From positions 17,009,837 through 17,073,836 of the forward strand of contig NC_087073.1 of the NCBI RefSeq assembly GCF_026151205.1: 64,000 bases of DNA. The letters are read 5' to 3'. Within the stretch, counting starts at the first letter, position 1. Each line of letters begins with the position of its first letter. Below the pieces are notes generated by a model. It ran no database searches. It saw only the letters and a list, made by a program, of their open reading frames with translations, and was not told the origin of the DNA. This DNA comes from Bolinopsis microptera (lineage: Eukaryota > Ctenophora > Tentaculata > Lobata > Bolinopsidae). The position numbers and the translations under genes were made by a program. Shown here piece after piece: positions 1 to 10,262 of the stretch.

Positions 1-483
1 ACAACAGCCAATATTTGAAATCAGATAAACTTCAGTTTTTGAATTCATAAGAAAGCTTGTATCGACTAAATTTATGTTATTATTTCGTTTCATATATCTC
101 AAGTTAGATATGAGATGTTTTGTACTCAGTTTCTTCTTTCATTTTTTACCTTTTATGCATGACTTACAGTATTTTCAATCCACATCTTCTATGTTTTAAA
201 TTGGTTAACAGACCGTTACATGGTACCTACCAGTATGAGTTTAAAGATGTTGTGTGTTGATTGCAATGATGTTTATAAGGATTGAATTAAGATATAAAAT
301 TCATTTTAAGGGAGCTTGCCATTGGGCATTCACCCAATTTTGACACTGAACTAGTTGCGTTATGTTTTCAAATATTGAATCAGACACAATGAATTGTGCC
401 TATTTTTCACACAAATCTCATTTTCAGGATGATTGTTTAGATAGTCACTTCAATCTCTTGACTCCAGAACGAATCTTCGCTGA
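1..483 (+). promoter_or_regulatory. Upstream region and 5' UTR of the Patched-family gene
   Basis: AT-rich sequence with no coding signal. A T-rich tract ending in TTTTCAG at 421-427 looks like a 3' splice site, so 428-483 is probably the start of the exon that carries the coding region; the first exon would then lie upstream or outside the window, or a spliced leader could be added here. The first ATG after this site (429-431) opens a three-codon upstream ORF that stops at 440. The main ATG follows at 484. The splice site is inferred from its consensus only. Confidence 0.45.
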
Positions 484-3400
484 ATGGCCTATCTTCTACT
501 AAAAGCCAGAAAAAAGATCTACCATGGTACTTCAGCAATCTTCAAAAAGTATGCTAAAACAGTAACAGATCACCCTGGAGTTTACTGTATAGTTGGTCTT
601 CTGATTGCAGCTTTGGCATGTGTTGGGATACCTCTGGTTAAAGTTGATGTTTCATTGGACACTGTTTGGATGGAAGAGAACTCTCGGTTCATAGAAGAGC
701 AGAATATCTATGTGGAGAATTTTGGTAATCTTCCAAGATTAGGAGTATCTGTATTTTCTCAAAGAGATGGCAGCAACATCATCACAAAAGAGGCATTAAC
801 AGGTATGGAAGAAGTCCTTAAACACCTGTATGCCTTTGATTCACCTGATGTCATAAAGATGGAAAAGATGATAGATGGTAAAATAGTCGAAATGAAGCCT
901 GACGACTTCTGTGAAAGACCAATGCTACCAGATACCTTTAAGCCCACTGATCCAACTGATCCATACTCTTATGTGCGTAAAGGTGCTTATCAAAGTTATG
1001 GTTATGTTGAGTTTACCAAATGTGTAACTGACCCGGCACTTGGCCTAGGACTTAAATTTGAGGCTTTACCAGATGGATGGGGAATCGAGAAAGCACCCTG
1101 TATGAGAGTAACTGTGCTGGACTGCTTTAAAGAAGGAGGAGTGGACTATCCTGACGACTTAAAAACCCTTGAGAAGGTTGGTCTTAATGTAGGTATAATG
1201 ATGGAAGGCATTAAGGGTAAAACTACAGGTACAAGATATAACAGCATACACCAGTGTTTTGATAAAATTGAGGCAAAGATGAAAGCTGATATGGATGTGC
1301 TTGCTGTTCCAGATTCTGCCTATAACGCTGCAAGGGAAAGATACCTCCTTGAAACCTTTACATGGCTGATTTTCACTGCCTTTGGTTATGACTGGAAGTA
1401 CTCCATACATGATTTTAAAACAGATCAAGATTTGGTGGACCATGTCAAACAGTCTTTAGATGAGCAGATCAACAACCCTAACTATGGAATTGAAAATTGT
1501 ATCAAGCAATCACAAATAGGTGAGATCCCTCGGTGCTGCACAACATGGGCTGGCTCTGATGTGGGCCAAGAGTTGTACATGGGCCATAAGATATTTGATG
1601 AAAATAACACTGACAAATGGACTGGAGTAAAATCTGTTCGCAATCCAGTTGTTGCTCAGCCTTCCAATAATCCATTGTGGATAAAAGAAATGAAAGAAAA
1701 GTATGGTCTTGATGATCCTGAGGAACTGGAGAGCCTTATTGTAGAATGGGAGAATAAAACCATACACTACTTGAATTCTCTTCGTCAAGGTGGTAATGGA
1801 ACAGGATTTGGACCAGGTGAAAGGTATGAAAGTGTGCAGGTTGATTTACACACTGACAGGTCAACTAGTGATATGGCTGTTGACAGTGGTGCTCCAGAGA
1901 TGCACCTTCTGATTCTAGGTGCTGCATTAATGTTCCTCTACTCATTTGTTGTTATGGGAAGTTTCTCAAACAAATGCATTAATTCTAATATTCTCACAAT
2001 GATCATTGGAATGATTGTCTCAGGATTAGCAGTGGTAGGATCCTCTGGAATCCTTGGCTTCATTGGAGTTCCTGCTATGTCACTCTCAGTCCTTGTTCAA
2101 CTCGCTGGTTTCATTCTATGTATTGGAAATATATACATACTAATGTTCACATTTAACAGCAGGTTAGATACTGATAAGCCTGTTGAGGACAACATGGTTG
2201 CTACCATAGAGTTTGGAGGTCACGCCATCTTTGTCATCACTGCCACTCTCCTATGTGGTTTCCTTTGTGGTGTTTATGTTCCCATACCAGGATTTAGAAG
2301 CTTATGTGTACAAATGGCTGCCATCTGCCTGATGGCGTTTCTCCTGCAGATGTTCATCTTCGTACCCTCTATGGTATGGAACTGCAAAAGAACACAGGAC
2401 AACCGTATGGACTGCATACCTGTTAAAAGGCAGGATGGAAAACCACCAAAGAAATCATTCCTCACTGAAACCAAAGATCTGTTCAAAAACTACCCTACGA
2501 TACGACATTCTACTACTAAGCAGAGCCTTTTGAGCAAATTTGCTAACGCAATTTATGGACCAATCATCCTAAACAAAGTGATGAGACTTCTCATAATAGC
2601 CTTCTTCATCATCTTCACAGGTGGAACTGCCTATGTCACTCTGCAGATGACCAATGATGGGCTCATGATGAGCGATGTGGCAAAACCTGGATCATACCAA
2701 GCTTCATTTGCAAAGATCAACGAGGAGCAATTTGAAATGTATTCTTCATACATAGTCACACAGAGTACAAAGTATGCCAGTGATCAACAGCAAAACATGG
2801 ATGTGTACGACAACCTTGCAAAGAATGACTGGTTGGTGGAATTCCCTCCCCCTAAAGCATGGGACTGGTTAGCTGACGGAAGGGCATCTCTCACTGGATT
2901 CTCAAAACTCAGCCAGGAGGTTGAAAATAAGATAACTCAGTCTGCTTTTGTAAAAAATCTCGATTTATCTGGTGCTGCGAGCGTAAGTGACATCACTTTT
3001 ATATCTCAAGATGATGCTCTCTTCAGGCCTGATAATGTACTTAATCTACAAAGTGATTATCTCCCAACCATAAACGCTAGTGTCCCTCTTGCTACGCATG
3101 ACTTTAGATGGCGTCTAGATGATTGGCTAGGAAACATTGGACACATTTCTCTGCCTGCTCTGTCTTGCATTAACCCTTCCACTGACACAAAGGCAGATTG
3201 TAGAGATGCGGAAAGTACCCTCGTTGCCACGAGGACAGGTATCTACATGAAAGGACTCAGGACACACGAAAATATGATAGATTCCATTAATGCCGTCCGG
3301 AATTCAGTTGATGATATGAATACTCCCACTTTCAAAACCTTCGTGTATGGATTCATCTTTGGTTTCTGGGGACTGTATGTCAACCTAAGGCAGAATTTAG

Positions 3401-4068
3401 CACTGCTGTGTGGCTGCATTTTAGTTGGAATTGTCATTCCTATTACCATATTCCATTGCAGTTTGAATGCTGCATTTCTCATTGCACTCTGCATGATTGT
3501 TGGGATATTCCAAGTGTTTGGTTCCTTCTGGATGCTTGGCATTAACTTCAATGGATTCTCTCTTGTTCCCTTGGTACTAAGCATCGCCATTGTTGTGCAA
3601 CACTCTATCTTCGTTATACACAGCTTCATCGGCCTTGTCAATGACAGGAAAAAGCGAGCAAAGAAAACCTTGTCAGAAACCTTCCCTGCAGTATTCAGCA
3701 GTGTCTTCTCGCTCTTCATTCTCATCGTACCTCTCGCTTTTACATCCATCCCATTCATCAGGAATTACATTTGCTTCGTCTTCCTCAGTGTCTCCTTCAC
3801 TGCCTTTAACATACCCCTGCTGCTGTTACCCTGTATCCTCAGCCTAATGGGACCAAGGAACTTCGACAGTGGTTGTGAAGATGGGGACGAGTCAGAATCA
3901 GAAACGGATATTGAACCTACGTTTATGCCTGCTCCACTTGCCACCAACGATTTTAAGCAGCAAAACAATTATACCCGATTAACTCTGCGAAGCCAAGACA
4001 CTCAAATGGAGGAGCTGGCTAATAGGCAGTATGATGTTCCCCAAGATAGAACAAACTCCCCCATATGA
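484..4068 (+). CDS. Patched-family 12-TM membrane protein with an altered RND charge relay
   Basis: An uninterrupted 1194-residue ORF. Patched proteins are RND-fold sterol transporters that restrain Smoothened in Hedgehog signalling. What I see: a first membrane segment at about residues 33-50, a large ectodomain containing PCMRVTVLDCFKEG (Patched has a matching PC..I.PLDCFWEG block), a sterol-sensing-like set of membrane segments from about 473, a second half starting with a membrane segment near 700 followed by an ectodomain with YSSYIVTQ (Patched: FYNMYIVTQ), and a last membrane block ending in CILSLMGP. The cytosolic tail is short and holds a YDVP site; PTCH1 is about 250 residues longer, mostly in its tail. 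Odd points: the acidic pair in TM4 (GVGVDD in PTCH1) reads CIGN here (G548-N549), and the TM10 glutamate (GIGVEF) reads IVVQH (Q1039). The coding region lacks introns, unlike vertebrate PTCH1. Family call strong; orthology to PTCH versus a divergent paralogue open. Confidence 0.85.
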   Translation: MAYLLLKARKKIYHGTSAIFKKYAKTVTDHPGVYCIVGLLIAALACVGIPLVKVDVSLDTVWMEENSRFIEEQNIYVENFGNLPRLGVSVFSQRDGSNIITKEALTGMEEVLKHLYAFDSPDVIKMEKMIDGKIVEMKPDDFCERPMLPDTFKPTDPTDPYSYVRKGAYQSYGYVEFTKCVTDPALGLGLKFEALPDGWGIEKAPCMRVTVLDCFKEGGVDYPDDLKTLEKVGLNVGIMMEGIKGKTTGTRYNSIHQCFDKIEAKMKADMDVLAVPDSAYNAARERYLLETFTWLIFTAFGYDWKYSIHDFKTDQDLVDHVKQSLDEQINNPNYGIENCIKQSQIGEIPRCCTTWAGSDVGQELYMGHKIFDENNTDKWTGVKSVRNPVVAQPSNNPLWIKEMKEKYGLDDPEELESLIVEWENKTIHYLNSLRQGGNGTGFGPGERYESVQVDLHTDRSTSDMAVDSGAPEMHLLILGAALMFLYSFVVMGSFSNKCINSNILTMIIGMIVSGLAVVGSSGILGFIGVPAMSLSVLVQLAGFILCIGNIYILMFTFNSRLDTDKPVEDNMVATIEFGGHAIFVITATLLCGFLCGVYVPIPGFRSLCVQMAAICLMAFLLQMFIFVPSMVWNCKRTQDNRMDCIPVKRQDGKPPKKSFLTETKDLFKNYPTIRHSTTKQSLLSKFANAIYGPIILNKVMRLLIIAFFIIFTGGTAYVTLQMTNDGLMMSDVAKPGSYQASFAKINEEQFEMYSSYIVTQSTKYASDQQQNMDVYDNLAKNDWLVEFPPPKAWDWLADGRASLTGFSKLSQEVENKITQSAFVKNLDLSGAASVSDITFISQDDALFRPDNVLNLQSDYLPTINASVPLATHDFRWRLDDWLGNIGHISLPALSCINPSTDTKADCRDAESTLVATRTGIYMKGLRTHENMIDSINAVRNSVDDMNTPTFKTFVYGFIFGFWGLYVNLRQNLALLCGCILVGIVIPITIFHCSLNAAFLIALCMIVGIFQVFGSFWMLGINFNGFSLVPLVLSIAIVVQHSIFVIHSFIGLVNDRKKRAKKTLSETFPAVFSSVFSLFILIVPLAFTSIPFIRNYICFVFLSVSFTAFNIPLLLLPCILSLMGPRNFDSGCEDGDESESETDIEPTFMPAPLATNDFKQQNNYTRLTLRSQDTQMEELANRQYDVPQDRTNSPI

Positions 4069-6372
4069 AAACAGACTTATAGTGAAATTATGTATAATTA
4101 ACCTTTGTGTGGATATTCTCCTCGGTCATATTTTGATCTTGAGTATTGAGTGCCTCAGCCGTGAGTTAGAAACGATTTAATTAGGTCAATCATAGGTCAC
4201 GTAGGACAAATTTTTGCAACTGTGTTTTTTAACTGGAGATTGTATACAGTATCAGTATTATGGAATTTTGAATCTTAAGATTAGAGAGCTTTTTTGATAC
4301 ATCGAATGTTTTTACATGTTTTATGATGTGAATGTTTAGTTTGTCGCAAATTAGTGTAGACAATTCTGGGACCACTTGTTGACCAATAGAAATACAGCAG
4401 AATGGCATAATAAGAATGGTTCAATGGTCTAATCTTCTAGTTTTAATATGTTTTCTAAAACACGTTTGAGCCCGGGCTAGCCCTTAGCACTGAATCTTAA
4501 AAATTTGAAGTTTCTTTAAATTATGCCTCGGATAAAAAGAAAACGTTGGTTATTTGCCTTAGTGTTCTGTTAATATCTAAATATCCAACCTAACGACACC
4601 GCTGCAGAAACAGAACTACTCCAAAATATTTGCATATTCTCATTAATTAAAAATGTAATATTAATATAGTTATAATTAATGATAAATGTTTGCCTCGTCT
4701 CTCGAACTTCGGTTCACTAATTTGTGTTTTTGATTAGTTAATAATTGTGATATGTTTACTATTCATATTATGTAATGATATTGTTGTTTTTATTGGGGTA
4801 GTTTACTTGATACGATGTCAGCTAGTTTCATACTTTGAAGAGTGTGACTGTAATAAGGTGCACATTATTGTTGCAGTATAATTGATGTGATCTAAAGTCT
4901 GAAATCGTAAACATTATTTGTTATAGTTAAGTTCCATGAGCCAGAATGTTCCTTATTTTGCCACCCTAAAAATGCAAATGATCTAATTTAATGACTAGCT
5001 CAGAGTGTAGACATACCTTGTTCCAAGAATAAGATGCAGCCTACATGATAGTAACGTAAAATAACCTCGCCACTAAGGCTGTAATACGGCTTCAACGACT
5101 TACTGAACATGTCAAATAAGTCAATGAGTGATATAACCCAGAAAAAGTAGCGAAGTAACTGACGTATAACACCTAACTGCTGTTTTGTACATGTTTACGA
5201 TTTCGTGCCACTTTCAATCCTAGGTGTTGTTCCACTGTGAGTTTACTTATTTTGAAGTTCAAACTTATTTAAGGAACTAAATTATTATTTTTTGTACTTA
5301 GTCGTCAATATTGCGTACAACGAAGCTGGAGCTTTCGAAAACCTACTTTCATTAACAAATTTGAGTAAATTTCTTGTTGTTTGAAGGTTCTTATTTTAAT
5401 TATTGAGTTCTTGCATTCGATCTAAATCTCGGTAGTGCTCCAAACTGTAACTTCTTCACCCGATTTTTTACGAAAAAGTATGTAACCTATATTACCTGTA
5501 GTTGAAAATTATTTATCTACTTCAATCAATTACTATTCAATTGCTGTTTTATTGCTCCAATCAATATCAAAATTAAAACACTGCACTGGCTTGTCTACTT
5601 ATTATATAGATACCTGCTATAATTAGTATTGCTAGGAGTAGATCCGTGATCCTCTATTGCCTGTCTGCTCAGTTGCCATAGTAACACAACACTCCCGCCA
5701 ACTACATGATCATTACTTCCTGACGTTACAGCATGTAGCGTCTAATGACCTTCATAACGGTCTTATACAGTCCACTAATCAGTTAATCACTTAATGCTCG
5801 TGAGAGGGAAGTGCACTCTTAGAGAAGAACACGGTAGTAATAAACGGTAATGTGCGGTAATATGCGGTAATATACGGTGATATGCAAGCTTTAAGACCTT
5901 AGTGAAGTAGTGGTGAACCAACATGATGTAAGCCTGGAGTGTGCCTTAAGGGGTAGGTTACTTAAAGCCGGGAGATTTAGAGTAATATCACAACTGTAAA
6001 AGCTGGAGAGTGATGACAATTCCGGGGGTAGGTTTAAAGTGTTGATGTATTATAGTAACCTCACACTGCACTCTGTTGACACATCAAAAAGGATCAAATG
6101 TCGGCTCCTATCAATTCAGTACAGAAAATTAAATATCAATCCTTCTGATAATTACAAAGTTACTTCAAAATGAGAAATAAGTCAATTATGTTCATAAAAT
6201 ACACTTTGAATGGAATTTCCCACCAAAAATAAATCTTTGACTTTCTAGCCGCATTACTATGATCTGTTCTAATCAGTCTAATTAACCAGGTAAGAATGGT
6301 ATAATCAGTGGCTAAGAAAACTGCTCTTGCTCTCCTCTCTTCTCTTCGTCATGTGAACGTCGCTTTGCCGCC
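4069..6372. other. Intergenic, probably including the Patched-family 3' UTR
   Basis: AT-rich with no coding potential that I can see and no obvious AATAAA close to the stop codon, so the 3' end is not placed. Positions 5841-5885 hold a short degenerate run of a 12-bp unit of the form rYGGTAATrTGC. Just before the next gene, 6325-6353 is a pyrimidine-rich stretch (CTCTTGCTCTCCTCTCTTCT) resembling a TCT-type or oligopyrimidine transcription start; this is an inference from composition. Confidence 0.4.
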
Positions 6373-7002
6373 ATGATCAGCCACTTCCTCATCCTTTTAT
6401 CAATACTTTACGATGTGGTGTCTGAAAGTACCGTCATCTGCAGGAACTACAACGGAACTGTAGTGCCCTTTGGTGCGTCCTACTTGAAGACAGTGTGTGA
6501 GGAGTGTGAGTGTTTAGGTGCTGATGAGAATGGAGAGGATATGGGACCGTGTTTTGAGAAGGGGTATCAGTGTCCTTGTGATACGCTGTGCTGTCGTGCC
6601 AACTGCTCTGATGATGTGACAGATCCTCATGATGCTTTCAAAAACACTGCGCTCAACTCAAACTACTCCATCATCATATCAGTTGGGGTTGCTACCCTGG
6701 TGATTGTGTTGGGACTATTGTTCTACTTGTATAGACGCCGCGTTACCAGTTATGTTCGTGTCACCAGAAGACTTTACATGGAGCGACAAATGTCAGCACC
6801 CAAGCCCCCGTCCCCAGAGTTACCCCCGAATTACGAGGACATTGCTGCGGACGGTGGGCCAGCTAACCGGACAATGCCTCCCCCATATGAGGAACTAGTG
6901 CCCCCCTACAGTTTACTAGCTCTTCAGAGACATGATCAGATAGACAATCGCAATGTTACTCTCGGTCACCCAGTCCCAATACAACTTTCTGGCATCGCCT
7001 AG
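6373..7002 (+). CDS. Type I membrane protein: VWC-like ectodomain, one TM, PPxY tail
   Basis: A 209-residue single-exon ORF whose ATG sits in a near-perfect Kozak context (GCCGCCATGA). Residues 1-18 form a signal peptide. The ectodomain has exactly ten cysteines (23, 42, 45, 47, 60, 67, 69, 73, 74, 78) in the spacing typical of a von Willebrand C domain: C1, then CxxCxC, C5, CxC, CC and C10. Possible N-glycosylation sites are N27, N77 and N97. Residues 99-120 are a hydrophobic span followed by RRR, giving a cytosolic C-terminus. The tail contains two PPxY motifs (PPNY 151-154, PPPY 169-172) and a third VPPY at 176-179; PPxY motifs bind WW domains, notably of Nedd4-type ubiquitin ligases. VWC domains often bind BMP-type ligands. 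A role linking ligand binding to ubiquitin-dependent trafficking is inference only. The architecture recalls Shisa, WBP1 and VOPP1 proteins, but I cannot assign an orthologue. Confidence 0.7.
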   Translation: MISHFLILLSILYDVVSESTVICRNYNGTVVPFGASYLKTVCEECECLGADENGEDMGPCFEKGYQCPCDTLCCRANCSDDVTDPHDAFKNTALNSNYSIIISVGVATLVIVLGLLFYLYRRRVTSYVRVTRRLYMERQMSAPKPPSPELPPNYEDIAADGGPANRTMPPPYEELVPPYSLLALQRHDQIDNRNVTLGHPVPIQLSGIA

Positions 7003-9186
7003 CTTGCGTACCAGTGATAGCGCGCCTCCTGACGCACAAGAATGACGTGATGTCTTTGTTTTGGTACTGACCCTCGGTTGTGCACGTGGCGAAGGCGTGA
7101 AAGTTATTGTATTGCATATTTGGAGAGAGCTGTCAGTCCTGTCTTACATTTTGATAATTTCTGCACTTTGGAAACTCAGCAGTTAGTGGCTGACTGATCT
7201 GTACACTCCTATTCTCGGCCACAACACTACACCAGGGAGACGCCAACAAATCCTAATTAAGTGCTGTAAAATTCTGCATTGTCGTATTGTGTTGCAAGTA
7301 TTTTGACAGACGTGCAATACACAGCACATATAATTGGAATTTATAATCCGACCTGTTGTGTGTGAGTATATTGTGTGCTGTTGGCTTCGCATATTTTCTA
7401 GCGCTTTTTATCACTGTTGGTTATCGCTGAGATGGTAGTTAAATTACCTCCAGATAGGGTGGGGCTTTGCTCATTGATGACCCGACCTTTATTTTGCTGG
7501 TCAAAGTTTCCAACTCTTAAAATTTGCTTTGGCCGAGAGACATGGCTATTGAAAAATTTTAAATCATTGTTTTTAACTGTTTTTGTTATTGAGTAATAGT
7601 TTTTTATCATCGGGTTGAAGGTTAGACTGTAAAAGATTATATGATGATGTAGCCGGTAGCGCCTGTAATTGTACTCTTGTAGGCAATAGAATTTTAAATC
7701 AGCCTCGATTATATTTTAGATTTAGGCATATTCAGTCAGATTTTCAAAGGTTTTACAAATTGAACATCGAACTTCAGTTCGTACTTCGTGTCAATTAAAT
7801 TTCATGTAATCAATTGTAATCTTAGATATAATACTGGTGCTGAAATCTTTGATCTATAAACCTGGCCCTTATCGTATATTCACTAGATCTTTATATCATG
7901 AAGCAGATGTGCCGGCACTCAATTTTAAATCTGTTTGATGAGAAGGTGGGGAGATTGCACACGTGACATCTTTTAACCAATCCGCTCTGAGATACATCCA
8001 CTTAAACATGAAGTTAGCTGACACCTGTCAGACTGATATCTCCTCGCTGGCTGTTCTTTAGACGCTACTAGACTAGATACTTCTTTCTTTATACACCATT
8101 AAAAGGAGACGTCTGTAAAAGTCATATAACAATAAGTGCTACACGGGATTAGAATGTTAGACTTTCATTACACTCTCCTAAAGCTCAAGAGTTTAACATT
8201 TGTAATTTGACTCGGAGCTACTTATTTCATCACGTACTCTCTTATAGCTCAAGAGTTGAAGTCTGTAATTTGGCAAAGTTCCAAATGTAAGCTAGTCGCC
8301 GTTTGTTCATGCTAGCCCTGCAAAACAGATATATCCTCCTTTCTTCTCATTACATTGTTATTACATTGCTGTCTTTTTTATTACTATCCTGCTTTTATAC
8401 AGTTTTATAGCGTCGATATCAAAATTCCGAACCTGACTTTTCCAAGAGCGGGTGTTGTTTTATGATATTGATAATAGGGGCTGCCAAAACGTTACTTTAT
8501 AAACATTGCTGAACTAATACAAAACGTCCGGTAAAATACCCATCGTGCCTTTCTGTTCTGTCAGTGGTTGTATCACTATGGAAAAACTGACATAAAACAT
8601 AGTTTTGATAGTTCATAAGAAATTGAAACAGCAGTGTAAACATAAATTCATGAGACCTATCGTAGACTAAAACAGTTTTGGCACCCCCTAAATAACGATA
8701 TGAACATGAGATTTTAAGACAATTTACCTTTCAGATTAAAAGTTATTTAAGTGTTACAGTTGTATAAATTAATATTTGAAATGCCGCGTAATATATCTCT
8801 ACCGGTATATATCATGATGAATTGTATAATTGCCAAGTCCATCTTATCTAAAGCAGATTTATGTTATTTGTTTAGATTTTAACAAATGTTTGTGAACTAT
8901 TCGTCGTTGAAAGTGTCCAAAATAACCCTGACCACTATCGGATAGGCAGAATAAAATCATAAACAGACGTTAAACAAAAATCAAACAGTCAGAAAAGAAA
9001 ACATTATAAATAATGAGCATTTTGAATAAAAAGTCTATACCTCACAAAATTATCTCACCAAACATGATCTCAAAATCGAATCCTAAAAAACTAATACCCA
9101 ATAATATGTGAAGCTGAAATGATTTAAAAGACCATTAACCCCAGATAACCGCACCCAGAACACATGCAGTACTAGCAGGTGAGAGG
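7003..9186. other. Intergenic region with one small MITE
   Basis: No gene recognised. Apart from the MITE candidate at 8475-8690 it is ordinary AT-rich sequence; short ORFs on the minus strand at 7183-7610 have no recognisable features and are probably chance. Confidence 0.5.
8475..8690. mobile_element. Candidate TA-flanked MITE (about 216 bp)
   Basis: The ends are an imperfect terminal inverted repeat: TAGGGGCTGCCAAAACGTT at 8475-8493 and, on the opposite strand, TAGGGGGTGCCAAAACTGTT at 8671-8690. The two arms match except for one substitution and a one-base indel. A TA dinucleotide at each outer edge fits the Tc1/mariner type of target duplication. There is no internal ORF, so it would be non-autonomous. 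Confidence 0.5.
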
Positions 9187-10095
9187 ATGGCTCTAAACTG
9201 GAGTACCACAGCAGAGGACGTCCTGCCCTCCAAGGACCTGACCGGCTACATCACCATCATCACCGGCTCTAACACCGGACTGGGGCTGGAGACAGCCAGG
9301 GTGCTCTGTAAACAGAGGGCTCTGGTGGTATTCGCGTGTAGAGATGTGGAGAAGGCACAGCAAGCTGTAGCATCTCTCCCGACCGAGTTTAAGACAGACG
9401 TTATCAGACTCGATCTAGCAAGCTTGGCTTCTGTTAGGGAGTTTTCGAGAACCTTCGCTTCCCGTTACCACAAATTAGATATTCTTATCAACAACGCTGG
9501 TGTAATGGCATCGCCTTATCTCAAGACTTCAGATGGTTTCGAGTTACAGTTGGGAGTGAACTACCTGGGCCACTTCCTCCTAACCAACCTGCTGCTCCCT
9601 CAGTTAGAAGCAGCAGAGGAGGGGAGAGTGGTCAATGTCAGTAGTATGGGTCACCGCCTCAACATCCTCAAACTAGATGACTTGAACTGTGAGCGCTATT
9701 CCACCTCACGCCTCTACCCCTTATACTACAAGTGGATACAGTATGGTAACAGTAAGGTAGCTCAGATACTGCACGCTATTGAGCTGAACGCGCGGCTCCG
9801 CGAGCGCGACTCTAAAGTAACCGTGTACTCCCTCCACCCTGGCGCTATACTGACTAACTTGTTCCAGTATGTGCAAATAGTGTACTGGCTGATGTGCATG
9901 TTCAGCTTCCTGTTTAAGTCTGTACAACAAGGAGCCGCTACTTCAGTCTTCTGTGCCATACACCCTTCCGTTAAGAACTACAGTGGCGGCTTCTTTAAAG
10001 ACTGTAAGATTATGGGAGCTACATTGCCACGTAAAGCTAATGAAAAAGCTGCCAAACTCTGGGAACTGAGCGAGGAGTTGGTCAGGGAAAAGTGA
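9187..10095 (+). CDS. WWOX/RDH-like short-chain dehydrogenase (SDR)
   Basis: A 302-residue single-exon NAD(P)-dependent oxidoreductase. Classical SDR motifs are all present: nucleotide-binding TGSNTGLG (26-33), DLAS around D76, NNAG (102-105), the catalytic serine in NVSSMG (152/153), and YGNSK with Y186 and K190. The N-terminal segment STTAEDVLPSKDLTG resembles the linker that precedes the SDR domain in WWOX (STTAMEILQGRDFTG), and the C-terminal SVQQGAATSVFCAIHP and KLWELSEEL match the WWOX and RDH11-14 group. The WW domains of WWOX are absent, and no open frame upstream could encode them. A hydrophobic stretch near residues 227-243 could mediate membrane association. The substrate is probably a retinoid, steroid or other lipid carbonyl, by family only. 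A canonical poly(A) signal follows at 10257. Confidence 0.85.
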   Translation: MALNWSTTAEDVLPSKDLTGYITIITGSNTGLGLETARVLCKQRALVVFACRDVEKAQQAVASLPTEFKTDVIRLDLASLASVREFSRTFASRYHKLDILINNAGVMASPYLKTSDGFELQLGVNYLGHFLLTNLLLPQLEAAEEGRVVNVSSMGHRLNILKLDDLNCERYSTSRLYPLYYKWIQYGNSKVAQILHAIELNARLRERDSKVTVYSLHPGAILTNLFQYVQIVYWLMCMFSFLFKSVQQGAATSVFCAIHPSVKNYSGGFFKDCKIMGATLPRKANEKAAKLWELSEELVREK

Positions 10096-10256
10096 TGACT
10101 TTAGTGGGTGCTTTATTGTATGTTTTCTAATATTGTCTTGTTTTGAATCCATTTGATTTTATATTTGATCTAACCTGTCTATTACGTTATTACATTGGGT
10201 TATTAATGATTATGTTAGTTTTATATTCGCCGGTTAGTTTATGTGAGATTTAATTA

Positions 10257-10262
10257 AATAAA
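10257..10262 (+). terminator. Poly(A) signal AATAAA of the SDR gene
   Basis: A canonical AATAAA hexamer 162 bp after the SDR stop codon, the first one downstream on this strand. The cleavage site itself is not marked. Confidence 0.6.
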
